A DNA stretch of 64,000 bases, from positions 439,785-503,784 of the forward strand of contig CABFPE010000353.1 of NCBI GenBank assembly GCA_900660155.1. Direction: 5' to 3'. Made by a program: the position numbers and the translations under genes. The notes under the pieces are model-generated. The model was not told where the DNA came from, did no database searches, and was given only the letters and a program-made list of their open reading frames with translations. Below, one piece after another: positions 1 through 12,112 of the stretch (its first letter is position 1; the number at the start of each line of letters is the position of its first letter). This stretch comes from Hofstenia miamia. Its lineage: Eukaryota > Xenacoelomorpha > Acoela > Hofsteniidae.

Positions 1-328
1 TATATATATATGAGAATGCAAATATACATATAAACCAAAAATAACGAGCCAAAGCCTTTGCTCTAGATCATTCTTAGGCTTCATTTTCGTGAAAGGCGAG
101 TGTTTTAAAGAGATTAAGATCTATACGAGGAGCAGCTGAGTCCATAATACTAGAGAACCAGACAGGAATGTATTAACATACAACCAAGGCAACATTCTGT
201 CAATTGCTTATAGCTCTTTTTGAATCTGACTAGTATTGCATTGAAGGGTATTGTTGCATTAATTGGTCAAATATGAAAACTGCTTAAAACGTAGATGTCC
301 TTGGCCATCCAACTAGCACGATGTAAGG

Positions 329-1683
329 GTCCAAGGCAGGGGTGTAGTGGGGCGGGGCCCGGCTTCCATTGTTAATTGCAAAGAGTGGGGGCCTATGGGG
401 GCTCATCTAATTTTCAAATTCAGAATTTTCCATTTCATTTTCTAGCAATCCACTACCCACCCAGGCAAGTTGCTTGCTACCCAGTGGTGAGCCGATCTAT
501 CAAGTGGTCAAGAAAACAAACTTGCAAAATTGTCAAGTAAACCACAAAATGGAACTCGCAATTCATGATGTTATGAATTCAATGAAATGTTTCACCTGAA
601 ATCATTCTGTGATAAGATTTACACGGTCTACCTCCAAGAACAAAATTAGAAAAGAAGCAAAAATGATATCTAAGGATTTTAATATTCAGCTTAGAAAAGT
701 TGGTTTGGTAATCGACACTTGGTGAATGGCCACTATTAATAATATGGAATGACTATTTGGCCCTTTTAACTCATTTTTGAAGTCGTGCAAACAATGTTGG
801 AAAGGAAGCTAAGAATGCATATACCGCAGAACTTGCTTAAAAAATCTATGCTAGAACCAGGCTATTTTGGCTTTATTAACACTAGAACAGAGATTACTCC
901 TTGAGAATACATTTTCATGTTCCAAATGTGAAAATTATGGAATAAAAACTAAATTTCTACAAATAGCAAATTTAATGAGATTATTACATAATTGGAAGTA
1001 TATGTACCTGCCAGTTGTTTTAAAATTAGGTTCTTCATTGACTAGTTCTTTCCCAACAGCAGTAAATCCGAATTTAATCTAACAGTTTTTGACATTGTTC
1101 TAAGAAACTTAATCCAAGCTCACTGGATCATATATATGACCTCCAAAGGATTCATGCGTTTTGAACCCCTTGAGCAAAAATTTCAATCTCACTATCATCT
1201 ATGATATCACAATTACAATAAGTTTGGCTATTTAATACATGAGTCGGTCATTCTTTTCTTAGAAAAATTGGATTTATTAACAGATGGGTTTTCAATTAGA
1301 AATGAATTCTAGACAAATTTGGATGTATTATGGAGTGATTTATTATCAATGGATTTATAAAGCATAATATATTATAAAGCGTCTACTGTATTACTTTAGT
1401 AAGGAAAATGCAGTCGGTTGAGTTATAGAGGATTCAGTTGCTTAGACACCATTCAGCTGATGATAGTCAAAGCAGAATTGTCAAACTGAAGCTACTGAGA
1501 CAGAAATCTCAATTAATTACTAATTAATTACAATTGCTAATTTAGTTTTATTGCTTTACAGTGTTTCTTTGTTGCAAACCAAATAGAAATGTAAGCATTT
1601 TATGACCGGTATGGGGTCCCTAAATTTTTGGTTTAATAATGCCCCCATTGTTAACAAAATAGGAGTACACCACTGGTCCAAGG
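329..1683. mobile_element. hAT-type DNA transposon, internally deleted copy 1, with 8-bp target duplications
   Basis: The element proper runs 337-1675. It starts CAGGGGTGTAGTGGGG and ends with the inverse of CAGTGGTGTACTCC, both CAG-type hAT termini. It is flanked by a perfect 8-bp direct repeat, GTCCAAGG, at 329-336 and 1676-1683. A second, longer copy lies at 46882-49155. Alignment by eye shows that this copy lacks about 0.5 kb of the interior that copy 2 keeps, and also lacks the Tc1 insertion of copy 2. No long open frame remains. On the minus strand near 1015-1085 the residues GFTAVGKELVNEEPN match GFTSIGAQLINEEPN of copy 2, a stretch that looks like the C-terminal part of a pogo/Tigger transposase. 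The termini and target duplication are seen directly. The hAT assignment follows from them. Confidence 0.8.
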
Positions 1684-4600
1684 GTGTGGAAATAAATGGG
1701 GACCTGTTGCGAACCAAGAAGCCAAGAAAAACAATAGTCAGTTCCAGTGGCGGCGCGTGCATGCAAAAGTTAGGCAAGCAAATATTTTTTATGAAACCAA
1801 ATTAGTGTAAATAATAAACAATGAAAAATTTATTTATAGATGAAACTGAAGTGATTTTTCATAGCAATTTACCTGTATTATTATTATTGAAATAAGATTA
1901 GTCCAGCTGTTATTTTAATAAATCATTTTCAAAAAAATTGCTAATGATTTCTGTAGTTTTTCCTCCTCTAATTGGTTATTCGAACTTGTTTACAATTTCT
2001 TTAAACAGAAAATAATCGTTCTGCAAGACAGTGATCAAAATTCAATCGTTTACATTAATTTGTTTTGGATAAAATCAATTATAGTGAAAAAGCGCACTAT
2101 ATACTATGTAAAATCGCAAACTGCGGGCGCTGGATACAAATCTCATAGTATATATATATATATAAATTGATTACTTCCTCGATAATATTTAAGATGCAGT
2201 GTAAAAAACAATCAAATCAATTCTATATTAATCACTATAAATAATGTATGCATATAATTAGCGCCAGATGAATATTTCCTGCAATAAATATAAATTTTAG
2301 ATAAAAAATTACAAAAGAGACACTAGACCTCAGTTTTTGAGCGTCAATGCCCTTATGCTACATCATGCGCTTATGGCATGTGCATTAATATCAAATTCTT
2401 TATGAAAGGCTTAAATTTTGTTATAAGAAAATTTAGTATTTCTTGGCACATTTTTTTCTAATATATATATGTATAAACTATTATATTTTTTTTGCCAATT
2501 ACTTGAGAATCATTAAATCTTTACTACTTTTTAAAATATTAAATTCATTATCACTTGTTTCTTATCAGTTACATTAAATGAATTGAACTCGCAGTTTTTC
2601 CTGGTTTAGGTTGCTTCCTTGTTGTTTCCTGCACTAGCAGTTGATGAAAAGTTTCGATGCAATTATTGCCACTGCTAATCTAATGAAAGTGGTCTTCCGT
2701 GCTTGAGCTGGAGACTAATGAAGTGAACGGACCGAGATTCTCTTTGCAACATTCTTTAAGGCAGTCCTTCCTTCTATTCTCAAACCACTGCATTGCTTAA
2801 CAGCGATATGCACATAGAGCCAGTTTAGTTCCATGCACTTGATGTCATTTTGTTGAAGTTTCCGTTCCTCAGAATTCTCTAGACATTGATATGTGAAAGA
2901 GCTCACTCGTGAGGAGTTTGTTGTTGAGCAGATGGACGACTTTAATATCAAATGCCTCTGACATGCCAAAGCACTATGTGAGAGCAATCACATCTGTTGA
3001 TCTTGTTAGGGTAGGATGCATTGCTTTTCTAGCCAAGCCCACTGTTTAAGGATAGATTTCAATGCAGCTCTTTTGCAAAATCTGTGAATAGTGTTCCGAA
3101 TAATATTTTGGCAACTGATTACATTATATATATATATATATAGGGTGAGGCACATATTCAAAGTGCTCAGACTTTAAAAACAGTCAATAATATTGTTCAC
3201 CAATACTCCATCATATAATAATAAGTGTGATTTTAAAATGTGGCATGTGTCAATTCTTTGTTGCAATCGTTGCAATTCTTTGTTGCAATCGTTGAACAAA
3301 GAGTGAGCAAGCAAAATGCGGCCCAATAATCTAGAGCAAAAGATGAACTACAAAATCTATGCATCCCTCAACTGCTTGAAGATTGCCTTGAAGTCACGCT
3401 ACTAACAACTATACTTGACAATGGTCGAGAATGCTTGTGTTAGGAAGTTAAAGAAAAACTGTGCATTGGTGATCAAAGTAAAAGGCATTTGCTTTAATTG
3501 TTGGTAGTTTAAATATACTTGTGTGGAATATGTTTTCCCTTTGAATCACTTTGCTTAGTATTAATATTACAGATTATATTTGACAGAATTTAGCTGTCTC
3601 ACATTGCATATATAGATAATGTCACAGAAAATTATGGATTAATTCTAAGTCAAAGAGTACAGCATGTTTTTCTCCTTAAGTGTAATGTGGCCTTAATTTA
3701 TCCTGCTATACTTCTATACGAAATACCAGCATAGATATTTACATGAATAAAAAGACTTTTCAATTTCCTTATTATTTGGCTGCAATACAAATTTTAAATG
3801 TTTTTAAGTAAATGTTTTTAATATTGCTGCAGGGAATTCTATTAATATTTAATTAAATGGCAGAGCAAATACACGAATAAATTAGTTGCTGTTTAGATAA
3901 AGCTATGCTTAACAAATGATTTTTCGTCAAGACAATTGTAAAATATTTCTTCAACTTATAGGAGTTTAATAAAGCGTTTGAAAGTCAAACTTTTTTGATT
4001 ACAACAGTCTACACTTAAATTAACCTTCATTGCATTGATTTCAAATTTAAGAAAACTTAAATTTTTTCCAGTTTATTATTTATTGACAATTAAGGTTTTA
4101 AAATCAATGAAAATTCATATCAAACTGGTTTCTAAATTCTGTTGAAAAATTTTGAAAATTTTATATTTTGTGGTTATAAATTCAGTCTTTTATTTGGTGT
4201 GGATGCATTTGAACAATTTAAATATAAATTCATGCCGTTATTTTGTATAAACATATCCATACTGAAACCAAATATAAGGTTTTTTTATAGTTGAATGTGC
4301 TTTCCACTCAGGAGTACATTGCAATCGATGGAAATACTCTGTAATATTAAACTTAAGTATCCCAATTACAACTCATGCCGAAATGCGTCATAGTTAGAGA
4401 GGCATTTCAAAGTAAAAAATAGCTGATGTCAAAAAAGCTTTAAAGAAATTTCAACAATTGATGACCGTCAAAATAATATTTATAGATTCTAATTATCTGA
4501 AAATATTGCACTTGTCAAAAGCAGTGGAACAATATAGGTGATGTTAATGGAAAATGTTAGTTAAAGAAAAGATATATTCCTTAGAAAATGTTGAGAATAT

Positions 4601-7137
4601 TCCTGATAATTACCTACAAACAACTTTTCATAAGGATTGGTGCATACCACAATGATTTGAATTAGTTAATGCACATGCGAATTGTCAGTCCGTATCAGAG
4701 TTATGAAAGACCTGATTTAAACAACCCGGCCAGTTTGGTTAGAATATCCCTTTACAATACCTATTTTTAAATTTTCACCAAACCATTCTGATTGGTCTGA
4801 AACAATTTTAAAGTGAAATATACCAAACTATATAAGTACAAAACCTACAACATAAAATGTCCAGAGCTATTGCGCAAATCAGCTTTCGAAAAGTCTCTCT
4901 CGTTCTCTGCATTTTTACCTAGTGCAGGAAATACCCAATGAAAATTTTCGACAAATCCCGGAAATTCAGCTGTCCATTGATTTAAGGCGAAGCAAGTACT
5001 CGAACTCAACTTGAAATCCCAAAACTCGACATTTAGAGTACTCGAAACCAACTCGATGTTTGCCTGAATGGCATCTATTTTTCTTCAATTTTGACTTTAA
5101 TGTCGAAGAATCCATCGAGCTTTCACTATTTATTTCAAATTGTAAGCCATTAAGCTTGATTTTTCTCATTTAGTTAAGCATGCTGTGTATCTGTGGTACA
5201 CTTGCATAGGGTAGCACAGTTCATGGCTTAGTCTACTAACAACAAAATTTCTAAAGATAATTGTAACTCGACTTTGACATACGAGTTAGGTTTTCAACCC
5301 GAACCTAAAGTAGGCAATTCACAGAGGCTTAAATTGCTAATCTGTAATGTTTTTAAGTTCGGATACAGTAAAATTCAAGTTCAATTTGAATCACTAAAAT
5401 GTTTTCGGTTAGATGATTTCATTTAGCTTATTGGAAGTGTTAAAACCTAAGCCATACCTTGTTATTTTAAATTTACAAAGCTGACTGATTTACTATTGAT
5501 CTTTTTTAAGATTTAAGAAGTCCCCACTCGGCCCTCAATAGAGAGCGGCCCGGTCGTAAATTTGGTCTGTACACATGTAAACACAGATATGGTAGGCATT
5601 GTAGTTGGGTGTTGATCATGAGAAAAATTCTAGTCCTGGTAAACTCACTAGGGGGGCTACAAGCAAATGCTAATTTGTCAACAAATATGGATTAAATGCA
5701 AAAGATGTTTTGAATGCGTATCTAAGTACCAATTTGTCTCCAAAAACACTCTTGCCATGCTCTTACTTAATTCTAATTAATATCACCTCAGCAGGCTCCA
5801 GTTTTCCCATACTATGGTATATTAAATACTTGTTATCAAGTAGAATTTTTTAGTATTTAAATATTACATATAATGCAAACACAAAATGATTAAAAAAATT
5901 TAATGGAGGTTAAATATTTATATATTTCCCATATTGTTTTGCAGCATTAGATTAAAGTTAGTAGTAGATTTTTCTTCATGCCAATTACAAAGATGATACT
6001 AATGATTCATTTATCTCGGTAAAAAGCGATCATTTTATTTCATTGTTAGTAAAAGACAAGATGCTGAATTGATAGACTTTCAATTAAAATTAGTGGATTG
6101 TTAATATAAGCCAAAGGCAAAGCACTGATTGGTAGATGTCTGAGTTTAATAAATGCAATAATTTAAATAAATTCCCCAATTTTAATCCATTAGTTGCTAT
6201 AGGACGTCCATATTATAGACTAGAAAGTTATGAAACTTTAAACTCCACTAATCTTCACAGATTATTCACCTTAATGCATTATATCAATCAAATACAGTGC
6301 GCTTGTTTCAATATCTTATGCCCAACCGATTATTACAATTTCTTCAACTGAGAACTTCGATTCATTGACAGGTTGTATGGGAAATGGGCGTTTTAGTAAC
6401 ACCGTTCGACGTTATTCAAGTATCACTGATTAATTTATAATTTACACGCGATTTTTAAAAGTAATCTACCCTACGACTATATTTTTTTATAAAATAAAAA
6501 ATAACTGCTATAGAATGAAAATAAACAATGCCTTTTTACGAAATGTTTTCTTGCAAGATTTTTAATAAGAAAGCGCAAAGCGCCAAACATCCCTATCATC
6601 TTAATTTTAAATAACTATAATGAGTTTTTAACACCTTTTCATAAGAATTTACGTTTATTCCAAAATGAGTTTTATTAGTGGATATTAGATTAATAGAATA
6701 CAACAAGTAAATGACATGCATGTCAATGTTTATTGACATCTGTCAGAAATTCAAGTGCGCATCGACTACATGATAAAACCACGTCTGTACAATTTCATTT
6801 TCATATTTGACAAGCTTTTTTATTTTAGAAACATGTAGTTAATCGCAGTATATCAGATAATCTTGCATAAAATACCACGTTCATCAGTTGAAGTGTGCAA
6901 AACCAATAGATTTACCACAAATTACCTTCCATTAGAGCATGCCAGAACGTCGTTTCGGTATCACTCAAAATATGGCGATGTCAGTTCGGTATAGGAATAA
7001 CTATAAAAAATTCATAGTATATGTCGCATACATGAAAAAAGTATTATGAGGCATCCACGTTACTATATTGTAAATTAGGCCAACTCAAAGCTTTTCTCCA
7101 GCTTAATCAGAGGTATAGTTTTCAGATTAAATATACC

Positions 7138-7178
<41 letters not shown>

Positions 7179-8070
7179 ATGAAATTATACTGAGTTTTGA
7201 TATTTTCATGTTAGCTAGACGTTAGAATGAACCGGTATCGATTATAAATCATCTTCAGTATAACAATAATGCGGTAATAAATTTACAATAACTACACTTT
7301 ATAAAATAAATATTGCATGCACTTCTAAAATAAATTTAATGTTAGCATGCTTTGTTGAATATTTAATAGTAGATCTTTCTTAGTTTCTTTAATTAAAATT
7401 GCTTCACCGATTTTTGGATAGTTTGATCTTAGTAGTATATAAAAATTATCCTCACTTGAAGTATGTGTATGTAAATATATTTCTGATCTTAGGTGCTCAT
7501 TTAGATGTTCTTTTATATATATATCCTAAGTCATGTTATTTGCTGTTCCAAGTACTGGCGCGATGGTGTCTAACACTTTTGATAAGCAAACTGCCAACAA
7601 ATACGGTAACTGATGCCCGCTTTTGAATTTTTGTTAATTAACCTTACTCAAGCCTTATAAAAATTCCTTCTTTTTGTCGTACTAGCAGTATGTACACCGT
7701 ATACATATGCTGGTCGGGGCACAATTCTATCCTTATTGAAAGAAGAACTCTACTGAACGAATGAGAGGTAATAGTAAGATGTAACGATCACAACAAGTAA
7801 TCGTACTTAACAGACTTAGGCAAGATTTTCTAACGAGAGATTTTTGGTTCTCTTCAATTTGAGGAAGGTCTAAGGAAGTCAAAGGGAGTAAGCGCAAGAG
7901 TCCTTATGAATCAGGCCCACTCCGGAGAAAACAGTTAAATATTGCAAAAGCAAGTATATACATCAAATATATAATTTTTTCCTATTTTTTACAAATTCAA
8001 TGATTACCGAAAATTGGAGAGGGACTACTGGCTTAAGCTCAAATTGGATAGGAACTTTATTAAATGTTTG
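1684..8070. other. AT-rich non-coding stretch, no gene recognised
   Basis: I see no convincing exon or transposase here. There are (AT)n tracts near 2149-2164, 3127-3142 and 7140-7174. The 2590-3110 part is less AT-rich than its surroundings and has a 90-codon minus-strand frame at 2715-2987 without recognisable motifs. It may be a decayed repeat. Confidence 0.4.
7140..7174. repeat. (AT)n microsatellite
   Basis: An almost pure AT dinucleotide run of about 35 bases. Confidence 0.9.
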
Positions 8071-8333
8071 ATGGCATTCAGTGGCGTACCCAGGGTGGGG
8101 GACATGGAAGAATGTCCTCCCCGTCAGGTTTCGAAATTAAATTTTGACTGTATAAATCAAAAAATTTTTCGTAAAAAATTGAAAAATTTAAAATCTAGGA
8201 TCGTGAAATGCACTTTTTACAGGTCTATTTTCTCAATATTTTCAAAAATTTTCGTGGGGCTTCGCCCGCATTAGGGAATAACAATGATGTCCCTCCCCCG
8301 TCAGAAAATCCTGGGTACGCCCCTGATGGCACT
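8071..8333. mobile_element. hAT MITE (247 bp) with 8-bp target duplications
   Basis: The element is 8079-8325. Its left end reads CAGTGGCGTACCCAGG and its right end is the inverse of CAGGGGCGTACCCAGG, a CAG-type hAT terminus. Flanking 8-mers ATGGCATT (8071-8078) and ATGGCACT (8326-8333) match at 7 of 8 positions. It is too short to code for a transposase. The 86-codon frame that crosses it is incidental. The GGGGCTTCGCCC stretch near 8255 is a small hairpin of the subterminal region. Confidence 0.82.
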
Positions 8334-11300
8334 TGCAAAAAAGCATAAGCTCTAGAAATTCAAGAACTATTAAAGTTATCTAAAATGTGAAGGCAACCCC
8401 GACGCCCAATAAAGAAGTGTTTTCTCTTTCATTTTTCCTTTAAGACCGCGTCCGCTTGCGGCTCCATTGAAGTGCACCACGATCTCTGACTTTCAATGCC
8501 GCCTCTCAACGAGCTTAGGTGGTCTATCGACATAAAGAAAAACAGTTAAGGTGAATTGATAATCCCATAGGCTTTATATCTTCTAATTACTGAAAATTTG
8601 GATTGAAAAAATTTGAAATTTTTTGACTTAATTTTCAACGGAAAATAGTTAATTTTTTCGAAGTACTTCAGACATATAAATAAAATTTAGTTCAAGTTTT
8701 CAACATTATTTTGAGCACGTTCCCCAATAGATGTAAGTATACATTAAAATTTTATAATATATCATTGTTTAATAACAAAGCCAAAACTAATTACTATGAA
8801 CTCAACAAAATAACAGTAACTGCATTTAGACCCATAGTGGTGAATTAACATTTCCCTTTAGTAGAAGTTCATTCAGTTAATTAAAACTTATTAAGCGTTA
8901 GATTAATTTTCCTAAACCACAAATTCTTCATTTACTTTGCATTGAATGGCAATGAATACATGTAGGTCGCGATGAGTTGGTCATTGAAGTGATTTAAAAA
9001 TGGTCTGCATCGCGTATCCTTGCCCCACAGATATCTGCTTGAAGTCTAGACATAAAATTTTCCAATAGTCTGCTTCCAAAAAATTAATGAACAAAAATAA
9101 GGCTTATTATTATTGATAAATTAAATAACATGATAATATTAAAAAACAATGCTATAGAAACGGTATTGTAACACTATTATGCAAAGTGCCTTTAATCTGA
9201 CAAAGTGTTTTTATTCGCGAACCATTTGAACAAGAAAATTTTTTAATTAACTGTTGGAAATTTACTTCTGCTTTTGGCGGAAACATCTACTTAAAATTAA
9301 TAGAGTTGTAGCATATTATGCTAATACCATTTAATAAATTAAAAAGATTCAGAATCAATGCTTTTCAATTCATCTTCAATTTCAAAATAATAAGATGAGA
9401 GAAAAACATAAATTTAAAACATAGGAGACTGTGATGGACAGAGTAATAAATTATTCTATAAAGTTTAAGAAATATAATAAATCATAACGATCAATTTAGA
9501 ATCGGCAAAATGTTTATAAATCAAAACCTGCAGCCAAACCTCATATACATCAGACAAAGTGTGAGAAATAGTTTTATTTGCTATAAATAAATGAAAATCT
9601 TCTGACACTTTAATACAAATTCCAGCAGGGACTATGATTCTGAGGGCCACGATTTTATTGGTTCCACTTAGTCTTACTGGCTTGGTCCCAATTTCATCCC
9701 ATACCAGTATAATGAAAGTTTCTCATTTCATGGCCTGATATGCTTTCCAAGGAATGAATTCTATCTTGGCGAAAATTGACAAGGAATTTTAGGGTTTGAA
9801 ATTCGTAGTCCCAGTTTCTTCATTTATGGTTCCAGTCTCACTAAAATAATTATTCCCATGGGACTGAATGGTTCCACAGGTTGGGATCGAGGTGATTATA
9901 TTACACCAGATTCTAGTGATCCTATTTGACCAACCACTTAAGAAATCCGTTTAAAGTTTGATAACAGTAAATCTTTGAAATATTATATTGAAAAAGTTCA
10001 AAGTGGCCCCATCCAGTTCATTTCCCAAAATGTGTTAAATTGAACTATTACAAAGTTTGCATGTCTGTTGATAAAATACCACTTTAAAATTAAGTTTAGA
10101 ATGAAAATATTATTTGAGGAAACACTGTAAAGCAAAATGTTAATAACTCCAACTTTGTAGGTACATTCAAATAGCGACAAAGTAAATATCACAAGCGGGA
10201 AAATCCCAAATTACCGTTCAATAGCTTCAAATGATTACACAAAGACATTGCAAAGTGTGTCTTATTGTGACAAAACGTATGATTTTGATAAGTACGTATT
10301 TTTATATTGCATACAAATTGAAATGTATAGCCCTTTGAAGTGGCAAACACACTTGTTTGATAGGCGCAATAAATGTAACGGTGTAAGGCATGCAGCTTAT
10401 AAAACAATTTGTAGTTATTGGAATGATCCACTTCTTAGAGGAATTTTGCTTGGAATTGAATATAGGGCCATAGAGAGCTAATGAGGGAAACAATTAAAAC
10501 TTAAGTCTATGTTACAATTAATCCCAATTTTCCTTAGAATAAATTCAATTATATTTTCACTATCAAAAATTTTTGCACTGTGTATAACTATATCTATATT
10601 AAAATATGTGGCAACCCATTCTGCATCAGCTTATTAAACAAATACTATGAATTTTTGTTTGTCAGGAAAACTAATAACTTGCAATCCAAATATTGGTTAT
10701 AATCAATAAAAAATAATATTTTGATTACAATTTAGCTGCAATCGAATTTCTTATTGATATATTTTAGCTAAGTGTCATTTTGTATGTACATTCTTAACAA
10801 CACCAGTGGATTTTTCAATGGTAAGATTGGACTTGGTAGAAATTTGGCTACTTAGTGAACTCTGCTTGGCTATCCAGACATTGTGGTTTGGCTACATTGC
10901 AAACTAATACATTGCGCAAATGATGCATGCGATTAGACGGTATCGCATAATAAGTATACCAATGAAAAACCCTATTGCAGTGAATTTTAACCCTAAGCAT
11001 TTTCTAAAAATAGTGAAGACTTCAATAAAATTTTTTAACAGTTGTAACTGACTAAATAATAAAGATATCAATAATCTGAAGATACCACCTGATATAGAGT
11101 AGTGTCCCCATTCTGAATTTTTGCAAGGGACACAAAGTAGTTGAGGTGTGCTATGGCTGCCATGGACTTTAGACCACTTATTATCTGAATAATAGGTAAG
11201 GGAAGAATTTAAACGTTTTTGTAAAAATGGAATTTTCTACTGAAAACATTCCACATTTTAATTAATCACACACGAATAATTTTTATGATAAATAGTTGAC

Positions 11301-11580
11301 ATAAAGTGAAGCACACTTACCCATAGATGTGTCAAAATCATAGCTTTTCTAAATTTCCTAATATGCTTGGCAGAAAATGTAGGAAAATTTGAACAAAACA
11401 TTTCGTGACTTTAAGGGTAAAATAGGTTGCTTGGGATAAATTAATAAAAAGATTTTCATAAATATTTTAGCAAGTATGACAGACCCCAAAAATTTCAAAC
11501 TCTTCATATTCCTCTGGTAAACCCCAGGATCTCGAAGTTTCTTATCACAACCCAATAAGAATTGCTTTAAGAGTAAACTT
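8334..11580. other. AT-rich non-coding stretch with a GC-richer island near 8399-8540
   Basis: No gene was recognised. The segment 8399-8540 is clearly richer in GC and CpG than its surroundings. It contains a 34-codon minus-strand frame beginning MSIDHLSSLRGG, whose identity I cannot state. A second GC-richer block at about 9640-9910 carries the 8-mer GGTTCCAC twice and may be an old repeat. Frames between 9998 and 10493 overlap on both strands, lack motifs and look like chance. Confidence 0.35.
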
Positions 11581-11588
11581 TAATGAAG

Positions 11589-11594
11589 TTTATT
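11589..11594 (-). promoter_or_regulatory. candidate polyadenylation signal of the receptor gene
   Basis: AATAAA on the minus strand, about 290 bases after the stop codon at 11881. In DNA this AT-rich the hexamer is common by chance, so the assignment rests only on position. Confidence 0.25.
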
Positions 11595-11880
11595 TAACTA
11601 ATGAAATTGTAATACAATAGTAATATACTGAGTAATAGTTAGTATTTAGGCCCGCAAATTCCCTGTTGGCACAGAGATGTGGTATTTATACCACTAACAG
11701 TATATACAGAAAGCGTTTTCATAAAAAATATATTCGAAATATGAAATAAAAAGCCCTAAAACATTGTTTTGCATAAACCATTTAAAATTTGATGGAATGG
11801 TTGTCATAGAAAAACATTCTACTTAACAGCCTGTGTTATATTGGATTAGTAAATTAGTAAGGCTATCCTAAACTAAGTTG

Positions 11881-12112
11881 TTAAAAGCAAACCTGCGTTT
11901 TGGTATGGAACGCACTCGATCTATAGGACTGTCTTTGAACTGAAAAACAGGGAAGCATCCGTCGCAGGTGTTTTTTAAAGTTCTCGCCAATTAATGCGTA
12001 GATGAAAGGGTTCATACAACTGTTGCTGTAGGCTAAGAGAAGGCTAAACAGCTTCACTGAAAACTCAAACAAGGACGGCACAGAGTCATCACTATTCGTA
12101 AAACGAAGATAG
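11881..12112 (-). CDS. GPCR last exon: ECL3, TM7, helix 8, C-tail
   Basis: The acceptor TTTTTAG lies at 12119-12113. The first base C completes the split TAC codon (NAYN-Y). The exon encodes ECL3, then TM7 with NPFIY, then helix 8 ENFKKHLRRMLPC with a possible palmitoylation cysteine, and a short tail ending TKTQVCF. A weak donor-like CAG/GT lies just before the stop, so a further 3' exon cannot be excluded. Confidence 0.9.

Noticed and set aside
2715-2987. 90-codon minus-strand frame
   Set aside because: No family motif, no splice or promoter context, and neighbouring frames are equally open. It may be repeat-derived.
8014-8274. 86-codon plus-strand frame
   Set aside because: It runs across the border of a hAT MITE and is composed mostly of MITE sequence.
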